DNA of 37,172 nucleotides from a virus, in the IMG/VR virus record IMGVR_UViG_3300030329_005240, positions 1 to 37,172 of that record; one strand, given 5' to 3'. A model generated the notes under the pieces. It had not been told where the DNA came from. It saw nothing but the letters and a program-made list of their open reading frames with translations, and made no database searches. Shown in pieces: positions 1-8,509 of this stretch. Both the position numbers and the translations under genes were made by a program. How positions within the stretch are numbered: position 1 is the first letter of the stretch; each line of letters opens with the position of its first letter.

Positions 1-1322
1 AAGCATGTATTATAACTTCCTGTTAATTTAGTTCCAGTTATACCTTGTCCTGAATTACCTCCTATAAATGTATTATTTTCTCCTGTTGTACAAAATTGTC
101 CAGCATGGTAACCAAGACCTACATTATAATTTGAACCATCAATATTAAGATTACTAAAAGAAGATACCCCTATAACTACATTTCTTGCCTCAGAACCATC
201 AGCAGATGTCAATGCATTATACCCTATAGCTACATTATTTCCACCAGTTGCTATTGCATCACCTGCGTATGTACCAACTAATACATTACTATTAGCAGCT
301 CCCTCAAGAGAATATCCAGCTTTAAATCCTAATGCTGTATTAGAATTTCCTGTTAAAGGTTCTGAGTCATTGCCATACCCAGCTTCATAACCAATAAAAG
401 TCGAACAATCAGACGTTGTAGTATTTGCTCCTGCTCTATATCCAATTGCTATATTATATTGACCTTCTGATAAATCATTAAAAGCAAATCCTCCAATAGC
501 AATAGTTCCTAATGCATCTGTATTATCAGCAGAAAGATTTTGAGCGGCTTTATATCCTAGAAGTGTTAAATATCTTGTTGTTGTAGCTGTATATCCTGCT
601 CTATACCCTATCAAAGTATTATAATCACCAGTTGTTATTGCTGTTCCTGCATCTTCTCCAAATAATGTATTATAATCACCACCACTTGCAATTGAATCAC
701 CAGCATTCTTACCAAATATTGTATTTGATGTTCCTGTACCTGTTGATTGAGCTAATACTGAGTCTGAATCAACCCCGAGAGTTGCTCCATTAATTGTTGA
801 TGATAATGTTACCGCTGAATCAAATGTTATTGCATTTGTTATATTACCACCTGATATAGTTAAATCTCCAGCTATTGTAACATTTGCACCTGATAATGTA
901 ATAGCCGTTGCCGAAGATGATATAATATCATTTCCAGTTACAGTTAAATCACCTGCAATAGTTACATTGCTTGATGTATCTGTAGTAATTGCAGCATCTC
1001 CATCTGATGCATATATAATATTATTTCCAAGCTTAACTCCACTTGTTGCTGTTAATAGACTAGCAACTGATAGTGTTGAATCAAGCGCCAATGCATTTGT
1101 TATATTTCCGCCTGATATTGTTAAGTCACCTGCAATTGTAACATTATCAGATGCATCAAGTGTTATTGTATTACCACCATCTGATGCTTTAATTACATTT
1201 GAATTTAATTGAATTGTATCTGCAGTTAATGTACCTATTGATAGTGAATCGGTAGTAGTAGCACTAGAACCTCTTCTTGTGGTTGTTGCTTGGGTTGTCC
1301 ATGTTGTTGATGTTGATGACAT
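1..1322 (-). CDS. Tail fibre / adhesin, N-terminal 440 residues (runs off the left edge)
   Basis: The start ATG at 1322 follows a GGAGAG Shine-Dalgarno, and the frame stays open to base 1. After a Ser/Thr-rich start, residues ~35-165 hold three copies of a beta-repeat with core NVTIAGDLT. The rest is a long array of short Gly/Asn-rich repeats of the type TLIGYRAG, IAIGYRAG and TALGFKAG. Such repeats resemble the YadA/Hia head repeats of trimeric adhesins and phage fibres, which build host-binding beta-prisms. The frame continues exactly into the open frame at the right edge (36824-37172), giving a 556-residue protein if the genome is circular. The role as receptor-binding fibre is inferred from composition and position after the connector genes. 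No chaperone or catalytic motif was seen. Confidence 0.75.
   Translation of the reverse strand, partial: MSSTSTTWTTQATTTRRGSSATTTDSLSIGTLTADTIQLNSNVIKASDGGNTITLDASDNVTIAGDLTISGGNITNALALDSTLSVASLLTATSGVKLGNNIIYASDGDAAITTDTSSNVTIAGDLTVTGNDIISSSATAITLSGANVTIAGDLTISGGNITNAITFDSAVTLSSTINGATLGVDSDSVLAQSTGTGTSNTIFGKNAGDSIASGGDYNTLFGEDAGTAITTGDYNTLIGYRAGYTATTTRYLTLLGYKAAQNLSADNTDALGTIAIGGFAFNDLSEGQYNIAIGYRAGANTTTSDCSTFIGYEAGYGNDSEPLTGNSNTALGFKAGYSLEGAANSNVLVGTYAGDAIATGGNNVAIGYNALTSADGSEARNVVIGVSSFSNLNIDGSNYNVGLGYHAGQFCTTGENNTFIGGNSGQGITGTKLTGSYNTC
836..1146. repeat. Diverged direct repeats inside the fibre gene
   Basis: Three related blocks lie at about 836-889, 931-969 and 1096-1146. They share a core like GTTAAATCACCTGCAAT and encode the three NVTIAGDLT beta-repeats. 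Third-position differences between copies point to old duplications kept for protein structure, not to a recent or mobile repeat. Confidence 0.6.
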
Positions 1323-1330
1323 TTACTCTC

Positions 1331-1729
1331 CTATAATCTTGGTACGGATAAAGACCTAATTCCAGACCTTCTTCCTCTATGCTTTGCAACTTTTTGTTCA
1401 TACATTTTTCTAAAATATGCAGATTTTTCAAAATCTCCCATATCTTCAAATAATCTAGCTTTAACATAACAAAGTACAGAATTATGTAATGCGCTATTTA
1501 ATCCTGCTTGTGATGTTAAATCATCGGTTAATGCCGTTAATTCTTCGTATTTTGAATGATAAGTAATCCTAAGACCATTACTTTCATCATCTCCTTGATA
1601 TGTATCATATTTTTCTTTTGTTCTTTCTCCTGATGCTGATTCTGTATCTAAACAAACAATAGCTAATCTATCATCATCATTATACCATGCAAAATAATCA
1701 TTTGGATATGTTCTTTTATTTGTAGCCAT
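1331..1729 (-). CDS. Hypothetical protein of the connector region (132 aa)
   Basis: Soluble, mixed alpha/beta protein without signal peptide or TM segment. The second half is helical (roughly residues 60-115) and the C-terminus is Arg-rich. It lies between the connector-like proteins and the fibre, with 8 bp to the fibre start and 7 bp to the upstream gene, and is preceded by a GGAGA-type site. The position suggests a neck, stopper or fibre-attachment role, but I recognise no family. The evidence for a real gene is the tight operon packing and phage-like codon use. Confidence 0.7.
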   Translation of the reverse strand: MATNKRTYPNDYFAWYNDDDRLAIVCLDTESASGERTKEKYDTYQGDDESNGLRITYHSKYEELTALTDDLTSQAGLNSALHNSVLCYVKARLFEDMGDFEKSAYFRKMYEQKVAKHRGRRSGIRSLSVPRL

Positions 1730-1736
1730 AATTCTC

Positions 1737-2054
1737 CTAAGTTAACGAATCATCTGTTTCGTCAGTATCTCCTCTTAATAATCTATGTTGGTCTGCAAGT
1801 TTTGGTATCATTACATATCGACTATTTGTATCTTTTATTTCTACTTTAGTTATATCAATAACATTATCACTTAATTCATACCATCTTTTCTTTTCTTCTA
1901 AATTTGTTGTAGCGGATACAGTATAATGTTGTTTTTTATCAGATATATCAAGAAGAGCATCATTAATTAATCTTAATAAGTATTTATCAGGTTGTCTTCC
2001 AAATACATGCTCAATTTGAGATTTTATATCTTTAACTGTTAAACTTTTAGCCAT
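1737..2054 (-). CDS. Hypothetical small virion/connector protein (105 aa)
   Basis: Begins with a helical stretch (residues 1-35) followed by a beta-rich centre (YTVSATTNL, WYELSDNVIDITKVEI) and an acidic C-terminus. The start overlaps the stop of the upstream adaptor-like gene by one base (TAATG arrangement), implying coupled translation. The helix-then-beta pattern and the position beside the adaptor-like protein fit a head-to-tail joining role. This is inference and no family is recognised. Confidence 0.65.
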   Translation of the reverse strand: MAKSLTVKDIKSQIEHVFGRQPDKYLLRLINDALLDISDKKQHYTVSATTNLEEKKRWYELSDNVIDITKVEIKDTNSRYVMIPKLADQHRLLRGDTDETDDSLT

Positions 2055-2722
2055 TATCTACCTCCTTGTTGTTGAGGTGGAGCTACATCTCCAGTTTTAA
2101 GTACTTGTATTAATGTACCATAATTTTGTTTTAAATTTTGTATAATAGGTAAATATAATTCTACATCTTCTTCAAATGTAGCCAAATATTCCAATGCTCT
2201 TATTGATGCATATAATACAACTAAATTCTCAGCTTCATCTGGGAAATTGGAAATAGAGGTGTCATTATAGGCTAATGCTGTCATTCCAGAATAATCAATT
2301 GCAAAATATTCACTTGCACTTCCTGATGGAAGTACATTTATTTTATTTTGTTCAATATAATATACAGGGTCATCAGATGTTGCATATAGAATACTATCAG
2401 AATCCTCAGCATTACCTTTATCAATTGAATTAATTTGTCTACATGCAATAAACTTTGTTCCATTATGAGATTGAACATTATATATTTTTGCAGCCTTAAG
2501 TTCTTCTGATTCCATTCCAGCTGGAGTTGATGTAAATTCAAATTTAGTTAAACATGGAGATAATAATTCAAAAGATAATAAATTAACAATTTCTTTATAG
2601 CCATCATTTAACCATTGATTTGTTAATACATTATATTTAACTGAATCAAATGTATCATCTGCGGTATTATCAGCATCAAAGTTTGTTAATGCTTGTATTC
2701 TTATTCCTAGGGTTTGTGCCAT
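2054..2722 (-). CDS. Head-tail adaptor-like protein (222 aa)
   Basis: A long N-terminal helical region (LNDGYKEIVNLLSF) precedes a beta-rich middle and a C-terminal helix pair containing FPDEAENLVVLYASIRALEYL. That last pattern, a Pro/Asp-rich turn followed by a helix of the form LVxYxAxRALEYL, is common in head-tail connector proteins of podoviruses (gp4/gp6/gp11-like adaptors). It likely docks below the portal ring. The C-terminus is Gln/Gly-rich. It overlaps both neighbours by one base. Family placement is from pattern memory only. Confidence 0.6.
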   Translation of the reverse strand: MAQTLGIRIQALTNFDADNTADDTFDSVKYNVLTNQWLNDGYKEIVNLLSFELLSPCLTKFEFTSTPAGMESEELKAAKIYNVQSHNGTKFIACRQINSIDKGNAEDSDSILYATSDDPVYYIEQNKINVLPSGSASEYFAIDYSGMTALAYNDTSISNFPDEAENLVVLYASIRALEYLATFEEDVELYLPIIQNLKQNYGTLIQVLKTGDVAPPQQQGGR

Positions 2723-3213
2723 TATATGCTCGCTGCAAATATTTCAACTTCAACAGCATTAGAACCTGGGTCAACTAATATACTCTCTAAATCATGTAAT
2801 GTAGTTTGTGCGCTAGCATCAGCATCGTAAGAAGCAATAGAATCATGAGGTGTTCCCATTACAAAACTTTCACCAGCTGCAACTAAAATAGTAGCTGTTT
2901 CATTGGCAGCACTAGCTCCACTTCCACTTTCTGTTACATCTATTTGAAGATTAAGATTAATTGAATTTGTAGAATCAAGATTTGTAACTCTAATATATTT
3001 GACATCCTGAACATCCATCGATGAATCAGTAACATCAACACTTACTCCGCTTCTAAATATAGTAGTATCTACATCAGCAGGACATCCAATTATCCTTGTA
3101 TATATTTCATTTATACTTGATATAGAAAAACTATTTGAAGAGCCTCTATTCTTTCCATTTAAAACACAATGCTCTGTTATATTTACTTTTAATGTTCCTG
3201 TTGTTATTGCCAT
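2722..3213 (-). CDS. Beta-rich structural protein, unknown (163 aa)
   Basis: Mostly alternating hydrophobic/polar strands with many Asp/Thr/Ser and no Lys-rich patch, typical of a virion surface or fibre-like beta-sandwich. Segments such as VKYIRVTNLDSTNSINLNLQI and TILVAAGESFVMG resemble decoration or tail-accessory proteins that appear in many capsid-module neighbourhoods. Its TAATG-type overlaps with both neighbours place it in one translationally coupled chain. Function beyond virion component is unknown. Confidence 0.65.
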   Translation of the reverse strand: MAITTGTLKVNITEHCVLNGKNRGSSNSFSISSINEIYTRIIGCPADVDTTIFRSGVSVDVTDSSMDVQDVKYIRVTNLDSTNSINLNLQIDVTESGSGASAANETATILVAAGESFVMGTPHDSIASYDADASAQTTLHDLESILVDPGSNAVEVEIFAASI

Positions 3214-3434
3214 TATCTATTATTCCTATCTTTTATATCTTGCTCCATTGTTGTTTGACTAAATTCTACTTTTGTTTGACCGCTCCATTTATTATTTCTC
3301 ATATTAATATTATAATTAGATATACCATTTTTAATTCCAAACAATTTACCACATTTACATAAAGGTGCAGCATGTCTATCGAAATCAACACATTTCTTAC
3401 ATTCATCACAATAATATGTTATAATCCTTCTCAT
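3213..3434 (-). CDS. Small zinc-ribbon-like protein (73 aa)
   Basis: Cysteines at the start (YYCDECKKC) and in PLCKCGK make a four-Cys zinc-ribbon-like knuckle within the first 30 residues. The rest is Asn-rich and polar. It is coupled to the downstream gene by a one-base overlap. A strong GGAG site precedes its ATG (positions 3438-3444). A zinc-ribbon protein inside the capsid/connector module is a recurring but unexplained theme in phages. No function is claimed. Confidence 0.65.
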   Translation of the reverse strand: MRRIITYYCDECKKCVDFDRHAAPLCKCGKLFGIKNGISNYNINMRNNKWSGQTKVEFSQTTMEQDIKDRNNR

Positions 3435-3457
3435 TTATCTCCTAAATTCTTGATATT

Positions 3458-3486
3458 AATTTAAACTATTTATAGATATAATTCAA
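3458..3486 (-). promoter_or_regulatory. Candidate sigma70-like promoter for 3434-leftward genes
   Basis: On the minus strand TTGAAT (3481-3486) is followed after 17 bp by TAAATT (3458-3463). It sits in the 61-bp gap upstream of the zinc-ribbon gene. In such AT-rich DNA this match could arise by chance. Confidence 0.25.
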
Positions 3487-3495
3487 GTCAGTCTA

Positions 3496-3774
3496 TTATA
3501 AGTAATATGCTATAACACTTCCACTATCCAATTCAATAGAAGCAAATTGTCCAAAAATCGTTCCACTTGCTGGTATTTTAAAAGTAGCTGGAACTGTTCC
3601 TGAAAGCCAAGTTACATCACATTCAGATGTATCAACAACAGAATCTTCCAATGCTGTTATTGCAACAAATGGCCCAGATATTTCATCTGTTCCATCTATT
3701 ATTATTGCTCCGTTTTGTCCTAATTGATGATTTTGCGCTTCCGCTACTGTGAAATTATGTATTCCTTTTGCCAT
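3496..3774 (-). CDS. Small capsid-decoration-like protein (92 aa)
   Basis: Compact beta-rich protein (AIIIDGTDEI, FVAITALEDSVVD, GTIFGQFASIEL) with an aromatic C-terminal end (VIAYYL). Size, composition and place just downstream of the capsid gene resemble small head-decoration or spike subunits. A strong GGAGG site at 3780-3784 (minus strand) sits in front of its ATG. It is separated from the capsid pair by a hairpin, so it may be expressed at a different level. Function inferred. Confidence 0.65.
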   Translation of the reverse strand: MAKGIHNFTVAEAQNHQLGQNGAIIIDGTDEISGPFVAITALEDSVVDTSECDVTWLSGTVPATFKIPASGTIFGQFASIELDSGSVIAYYL

Positions 3775-3828
3775 TTTTACCTCCTACCCTAAGCATTGGC
3801 TATGCGTGAATGGGTTTGTTAAGTTATT

Positions 3829-3876
3829 AAAAAATTTTTAGTAGATTCGGGAGCTGCCCTTTATACGACAACTCCC
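3829..3876 (-). terminator. Hairpin downstream of the capsid genes (attenuator or weak terminator)
   Basis: In the minus-strand transcript, arms 3867-3876 and 3849-3858 form a 10-bp stem (GGGAGTTGTC with GGCAGCTCCC, two G-U pairs) with an 8-base loop. A run of six U lies 14 bases downstream (3834-3829), further away than in a canonical terminator. It could trim capsid transcripts or protect their 3' end. Confidence 0.45.
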
Positions 3877-3913
3877 ATAGTTCTACAAGACTATTAAACC
3901 TTATTGATTCGGT

Positions 3914-4366
3914 TTAGCCAAATGGTGTAGCTGCAGTTCCTTCAGAATATATAACTGCTTCCACTTGCCACATTTTATCACTTAGTCCAACAAGTTCAAC
4001 TGTTCCAGCAAAACCAGTTCCTCCACCATTCAATGTGATAACATCATCATCGCTTTCATCTGGTGCAAAGACTTCAGTTTGTGCAATTGTACCATCAGCA
4101 TCTAACAAAAGAGCATATCCACTATATAGAGTAGTTGTTGCGTCACATGTGATAGTATGACTACCACTTGTATTTCCTGCAAAAACTATCTTGATTCTAT
4201 CTCCAATGTTTGGTGCTGGTAAAGTAACAGCGCAACCATCTAAGTCAGTAACAAGGTAACAAAACCCGTCAGCTGCTGTAAAGGCTGCAGTTTTAGCTGA
4301 AAACTTCCATTTGTCTATTTGTTGTCCATAGCTATTGCTACTTGAATTTAATACATCACTTCTCAT
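3914..4366 (-). CDS. Head decoration / capsid accessory protein (150 aa)
   Basis: Beta-sandwich-like protein with motifs such as GFCYLVTDLDGCAVTLPAP and IGDRIKIVFAG, seen in phage proteins encoded right after the major capsid gene. It starts 2 bp after the capsid stop, with a GGAG site inside the capsid's last codons, so the two are probably made in similar amounts. A role as cement/decoration protein on the capsid lattice is likely but inferred from position and fold-like pattern. Confidence 0.65.
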   Translation of the reverse strand: MRSDVLNSSSNSYGQQIDKWKFSAKTAAFTAADGFCYLVTDLDGCAVTLPAPNIGDRIKIVFAGNTSGSHTITCDATTTLYSGYALLLDADGTIAQTEVFAPDESDDDVITLNGGGTGFAGTVELVGLSDKMWQVEAVIYSEGTAATPFG

Positions 4367-4368
4367 AA

Positions 4369-5706
4369 TTAAGCTCCTTCTATGTTAAATAACGCATGTG
4401 TTTCTGGTAAAGAGATTTCAAGACCTGCTTCTGTAAGAATCAAATCTTTACGTAAATCTTCATCAGCTTGTTGTACGTTAGTTGTTATTGAAGTGTCTCT
4501 ATTTAAACCATTACCAACTAAAGGTCTATAAGAAACATGGTCTAAATCAACTAAAGCCATAAAAGTAGAAGCAAGACCTCTAAACAAAGGCTCTTTCACA
4601 AGTGATAAATCACCATGAACTGTTTCTATTTTCATTACTTTATGACCAAAAGCACCTTTTCCTGAATCAAAATTATAAGCATAAGGATTAGCACTATGAC
4701 CTAAAGAAGCATCAACAAAAGCACCATCTCCTAACTTATTAAATAATGAAATTACAGGTAAAGAACATAAAGCCAATTTAGATGAAGAGCCACCTCTTGC
4801 AGGGTCAAATACAACTTCTAAATCAGATAAAAAGTTATCATATGTCATTGAGCCTGAAGCTATTGATTTATGATAAGCTTTTCCTTCTGAATAAGATAAT
4901 TGAGTTGAATCTGTTGCTGGAGCTGCTCCTTCAGCAATTATATGACCAACAATACCTTCAGAGTAGTTAATACCACCAACTGAAGCTCTTTGACCAAATA
5001 ACATTGCTCTTTCAATGTCAACTTTATGTTCTCTTAATTTAAGATTCCATAATCTTTGCCATTCATCAGCATATCCTTTATAAACAGTTGCTCTAGCAGT
5101 ATTGCTCATTTCACAAGCTGTTTTAAAGATTTGAGTGTAACCATAGTCATGGTCTAGTTCTTGAGACCATACGTCTGGAGCACCAGAGCCTTCAGCATAA
5201 GCTGAACCGATAACTTGGCAATTAACAGCAGTACTAGAGCCATCTATAGATACTGCTGATGTTGAGTTTTCTCGAAGCCATCTAACTTCAATTTCAGTAG
5301 CGGAATTAACTGCTGTAATAACACATGTTGCAGCGTTAGTACCTTCTCCCATACCTGATACTGTTGATGAAACCATTACAACCATACCTTTAATAAGCCA
5401 TGGAGAAGATGATACTGTCATTGTATCTGTAGTATCTTCAGCTATAGCTCCTAAATTACTTGATGTTGTAAAGCTTCTATCAGTAATTGCTACTTTTGTT
5501 CTATCTTCCAAAAACCTAAATTGAGAATCGGTAGTTGGAACTTTTCCTACTTTCGATAAATATACGAAAAATGGAGACTCTTCTGGTGCTAAATCAGCAA
5601 CTCTATCACTAAAGTCATATAATCTTCTTGAACCTTTAGCTAATGATAAAGCTGTCTGTGACCCAGGAGTGCCTGCATTTACTACACCACTATTGTAGTT
5701 TGCCAT
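4369..5706 (-). CDS. Major capsid protein, HK97-fold (SU10/DUF5309-like)
   Basis: 445 residues, the expected size for an HK97-fold shell protein. It lies just after the scaffold gene. The N-terminal part (LYDFSDRVADLAPEESPFFVYL, residues ~30-55) and the pattern of beta strands around residues 90-150 with a receding Gly/Ala/Ser-rich domain look like the SU10-type capsid family (PF17236). Position between scaffold and decoration genes, plus a strong SD (AGGAG upstream of 5706), supports high late expression. There is no delta-domain or protease next to it, so shell assembly probably relies on the separate scaffold. Family assignment is by recall of motif style. Confidence 0.85.
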   Translation of the reverse strand: MANYNSGVVNAGTPGSQTALSLAKGSRRLYDFSDRVADLAPEESPFFVYLSKVGKVPTTDSQFRFLEDRTKVAITDRSFTTSSNLGAIAEDTTDTMTVSSSPWLIKGMVVMVSSTVSGMGEGTNAATCVITAVNSATEIEVRWLRENSTSAVSIDGSSTAVNCQVIGSAYAEGSGAPDVWSQELDHDYGYTQIFKTACEMSNTARATVYKGYADEWQRLWNLKLREHKVDIERAMLFGQRASVGGINYSEGIVGHIIAEGAAPATDSTQLSYSEGKAYHKSIASGSMTYDNFLSDLEVVFDPARGGSSSKLALCSLPVISLFNKLGDGAFVDASLGHSANPYAYNFDSGKGAFGHKVMKIETVHGDLSLVKEPLFRGLASTFMALVDLDHVSYRPLVGNGLNRDTSITTNVQQADEDLRKDLILTEAGLEISLPETHALFNIEGA

Positions 5707-5721
5707 TATATTTTACTCCTT

Positions 5722-6447
5722 TTATAATACATTTGTTCGGCTACCAGCTTTAATAATACCTTCCCACATTGAATCTTTATCATCTTTTTTTACAGGCTGT
5801 TCACCAGTTAAAATACCTGCTTGTTGAGGAACAGCTTGATTTTGACGAATTGCATCAAGTGGATTATTTGTATTTATTTCGGCTTCGGCCTGATTTTGAG
5901 TTACAGATTGCCACATATTAATAGCACCATCAATACCATATTCAGCAGGATTCTTGCTAGCGAAATCCATAAAAGAAGCGATTTGCTCTGCATTTAGTCC
6001 TTTGTTAGCAAGTTCAGTTTGAAGTTTAGACATACCAACTTCTTGCCTTACATCACCAACTTGATTTGAAACTGCTTGATTAATTGTGTCTTGCAACTCT
6101 TGTTGTCGAAATTTATACGACTTAGACGACGGGTCATTATAGGCTTCCCATGGGTCAAACTCATCCTTAGATAATTCAACACGTTGAGGTTGAGTTGGTT
6201 GACCACCCTGAACCATACCACTAATGGTATTTACAATATCAGGTCTTGATTCCAACAATTTACCAACTTGTTCGTATTGTTTTAACTTTTCGTTTTCAGC
6301 ATGTAGTTTATCTTTTTCAGACTGAAAATACTTAGCTTGAGATTCCCAATCATTATTAGATTCTTGCTGTTGAGTTCCTTCATCTTGCCCTACATTATCA
6401 TTAACTTGACCTTCTTCAAGATTGTTATTTTCTAATGCGTTATCCAT
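5722..6447 (-). CDS. Capsid scaffolding protein (241 aa)
   Basis: Highly charged, Gln/Glu/Asn-rich protein with a coiled coil at about residues 30-75 (QSEKDKLHAENEKLKQYEQV) and a central Pro/Gln region, ending in a basic segment (ikagsRTNVL). This is the classic make-up of a phage scaffold, which fills the procapsid and is later expelled. I chose the ATG at 6447 because GGAGAG sits 5 bp upstream and the portal stop (TAA) is one base away. An in-frame start at 6498 would lie inside portal and lacks a site. Confidence 0.8.
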   Translation of the reverse strand: MDNALENNNLEEGQVNDNVGQDEGTQQQESNNDWESQAKYFQSEKDKLHAENEKLKQYEQVGKLLESRPDIVNTISGMVQGGQPTQPQRVELSKDEFDPWEAYNDPSSKSYKFRQQELQDTINQAVSNQVGDVRQEVGMSKLQTELANKGLNAEQIASFMDFASKNPAEYGIDGAINMWQSVTQNQAEAEINTNNPLDAIRQNQAVPQQAGILTGEQPVKKDDKDSMWEGIIKAGSRTNVL

Positions 6448-6448
6448 T

Positions 6449-8476
6449 TTACTCTCCTTTGTTTTGCAATCTCTCTTGCTTTTCTTGAGATTGGCCACGT
6501 AAACGTAACTTCTCTGCTTCGAGTTTAACTGCGTTTTCTAATTTACCAACTGCTATATTATTAGCAGATTTGGCTTTTGATTCTTGTGATTTAAGTTCAG
6601 TTTTGAATTTCTCAACTTCTGTTCGTTTTTTAGCTGAGATTGACTCTCTGTGAGCTGTTTGTAAATCACCTTCCAAATTCTTAATTGTTTCTTGAGCACC
6701 TTGCAATTGTTGTTGTAATTGCGCAATTATATCAGTTCTTTGTAATACACCTTCTTTGTCAAATATTTCGGTCTTTTTAAGAGCCTCAACTTTATCAATA
6801 AGACCTGCTTGATATGCTTCCATATACATTTGCCATTCACCCCATTTATTTGAAGGCATAGTAGAATTACCTATAACTCTTATATCAAATTGACCAACAA
6901 CAAGTTCATTTTCAATTTGTGTTAATTCTTTTGACTTATCATCATATAATCTTTTATTTATTGTATACTCAGTTAAATCATTATTAGGCTGAACAATTCT
7001 AAATGTCTTTTGAAAATTATAATGAGATTTAGCTAAATTATAAATAACTCTTCCTAATCTTTTTAAACTTCCTTCAATATCTCTTAATTTTGATTTACTT
7101 CTCCTTTGACCAAAATCCTCAAGCATCATGGTAGCAGAAGATGTTTTCGGAGCAACATCAGTATTTCCTTGCATCATTTCAAATATACCCATATTAAGGT
7201 CGATATACTTTTCTATAAGTTGCGGTAATTGCATAACAGAACTCGCTAAGGGTTGAGGTGAAGGGAAATGCGGTTCACCAAAAGATGGGTCATATTCAAT
7301 TGTTGCATTAGGATTAGCCCAATCTCTTTCTAACTCTTCAACATCTTCTATGCTACCTTGGGGGATTAAAAGTTTTAACCCAGATGCAGCTTGTGCATGC
7401 GAGGTTATTAAGGACATAGTCTTATTTAAAAATTTTTGAAAATCTTTATTTTTTCTTACATCACTCATGGGATAAGGAGTATTAGTCCATATATTTGGTA
7501 TTGGAACTATTGGGAATATATCTGTTTCTAACAATTTCTCATATAATACTATTTGCCCAAGAGTGCATGTTAATTTAATTCTTTTTTGTGTTACTTCTAC
7601 AATGTCAATTAGCCCAGATTCAATTGCTTTTGCTGTAGCTTCATCTTGAATCATTATTTCCATATTTTTAGAATCAAGTATTTTTTCTTCTTGTGTTTGA
7701 ACATTAAATATTCTATAGTATGGAACACTTACTTTTGAAAAATGTTCAATTAATTGATATTTATTACTTCCTTCTCCATGGTCTAAATCTTTAATATTGT
7801 CGGGAGTAAAAGAGCCAACTGTTCTTGAATTAGTATTACTTGGATATGTTTCATCCTCATTATATCCTTCAACCGAATCTATAAGTCTTTTTCCATCTTC
7901 TTGTTCTTCTGCTAATTCTGGATATAATTCAAGTAATTGCATTTCAGTAAATATAGTTGATAACATCATTCCAGATGAATCATCAAAATATTTATTTCTT
8001 GAATTAGGGTCAACTACAACCCTAAAAGGGTCTATATATGTAAATTTAACTTCCCCTCTTCCATAATCAGCCTCTTTATCTATATATGCATAAAAATATC
8101 CAAGACCTGTAACAGCATAATCATGAACAACTTGTTTAAAAGTTTCATCTCCATCTGATAAATCCCATACATATTCTAATATAGTTTTCCATACATTAGC
8201 CATTTTATTATCAGAATCTTCCCTACCAACAGCAGAAAACTTTGGAGGCTTAGATGTTATAATTGCTTTAAATTGCTCTATAGCTGAATATAATCTATCT
8301 AAAGGTAAACTTGATTGGTTTCTTTCGTTTAAAGCATCAACTTCTTCAGGAGTAAAATGATTCCCTAAATAAAAATCAATATCTTCCCTAGCTTGAATAT
8401 CCCAATCACTACGAGCATCAAACCATCTTCTCCATAACTCCTTAATATATTGGGCTCTTTTATCTTGCTCTATCAT
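6449..8476 (-). CDS. Portal protein, P22-like
   Basis: 675 residues, close to P22 gp1 in length. The N-terminus (residues 1-60) carries the pattern WRRWFDARSDWDIQAREDIDFYLGNHF, followed by FKAIITSKPPKFSAV, YAVTGLGYFYAYID and YIDPFRVVVDP, typical of P22-type portals (PF16510). Residues ~560-675 form a long coiled coil rich in Glu/Lys/Gln, as in the barrel of podovirus portals. It forms the dodecameric DNA gate at the capsid vertex, binding terminase and then the adaptor. It lies 33 bp after terminase and is coupled to the scaffold. Confidence 0.9.
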   Translation of the reverse strand: MIEQDKRAQYIKELWRRWFDARSDWDIQAREDIDFYLGNHFTPEEVDALNERNQSSLPLDRLYSAIEQFKAIITSKPPKFSAVGREDSDNKMANVWKTILEYVWDLSDGDETFKQVVHDYAVTGLGYFYAYIDKEADYGRGEVKFTYIDPFRVVVDPNSRNKYFDDSSGMMLSTIFTEMQLLELYPELAEEQEDGKRLIDSVEGYNEDETYPSNTNSRTVGSFTPDNIKDLDHGEGSNKYQLIEHFSKVSVPYYRIFNVQTQEEKILDSKNMEIMIQDEATAKAIESGLIDIVEVTQKRIKLTCTLGQIVLYEKLLETDIFPIVPIPNIWTNTPYPMSDVRKNKDFQKFLNKTMSLITSHAQAASGLKLLIPQGSIEDVEELERDWANPNATIEYDPSFGEPHFPSPQPLASSVMQLPQLIEKYIDLNMGIFEMMQGNTDVAPKTSSATMMLEDFGQRRSKSKLRDIEGSLKRLGRVIYNLAKSHYNFQKTFRIVQPNNDLTEYTINKRLYDDKSKELTQIENELVVGQFDIRVIGNSTMPSNKWGEWQMYMEAYQAGLIDKVEALKKTEIFDKEGVLQRTDIIAQLQQQLQGAQETIKNLEGDLQTAHRESISAKKRTEVEKFKTELKSQESKAKSANNIAVGKLENAVKLEAEKLRLRGQSQEKQERLQNKGE

Positions 8477-8509
8477 AACTCGTAATATATAATAATTTTA
8501 TCATATAAA

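Noticed and set aside
836-1146. CRISPR-like or diversity-generating repeats in the fibre gene
   Set aside because: The repeats are diverged, keep the protein frame and have no regular spacers. No reverse transcriptase or template repeat is present.
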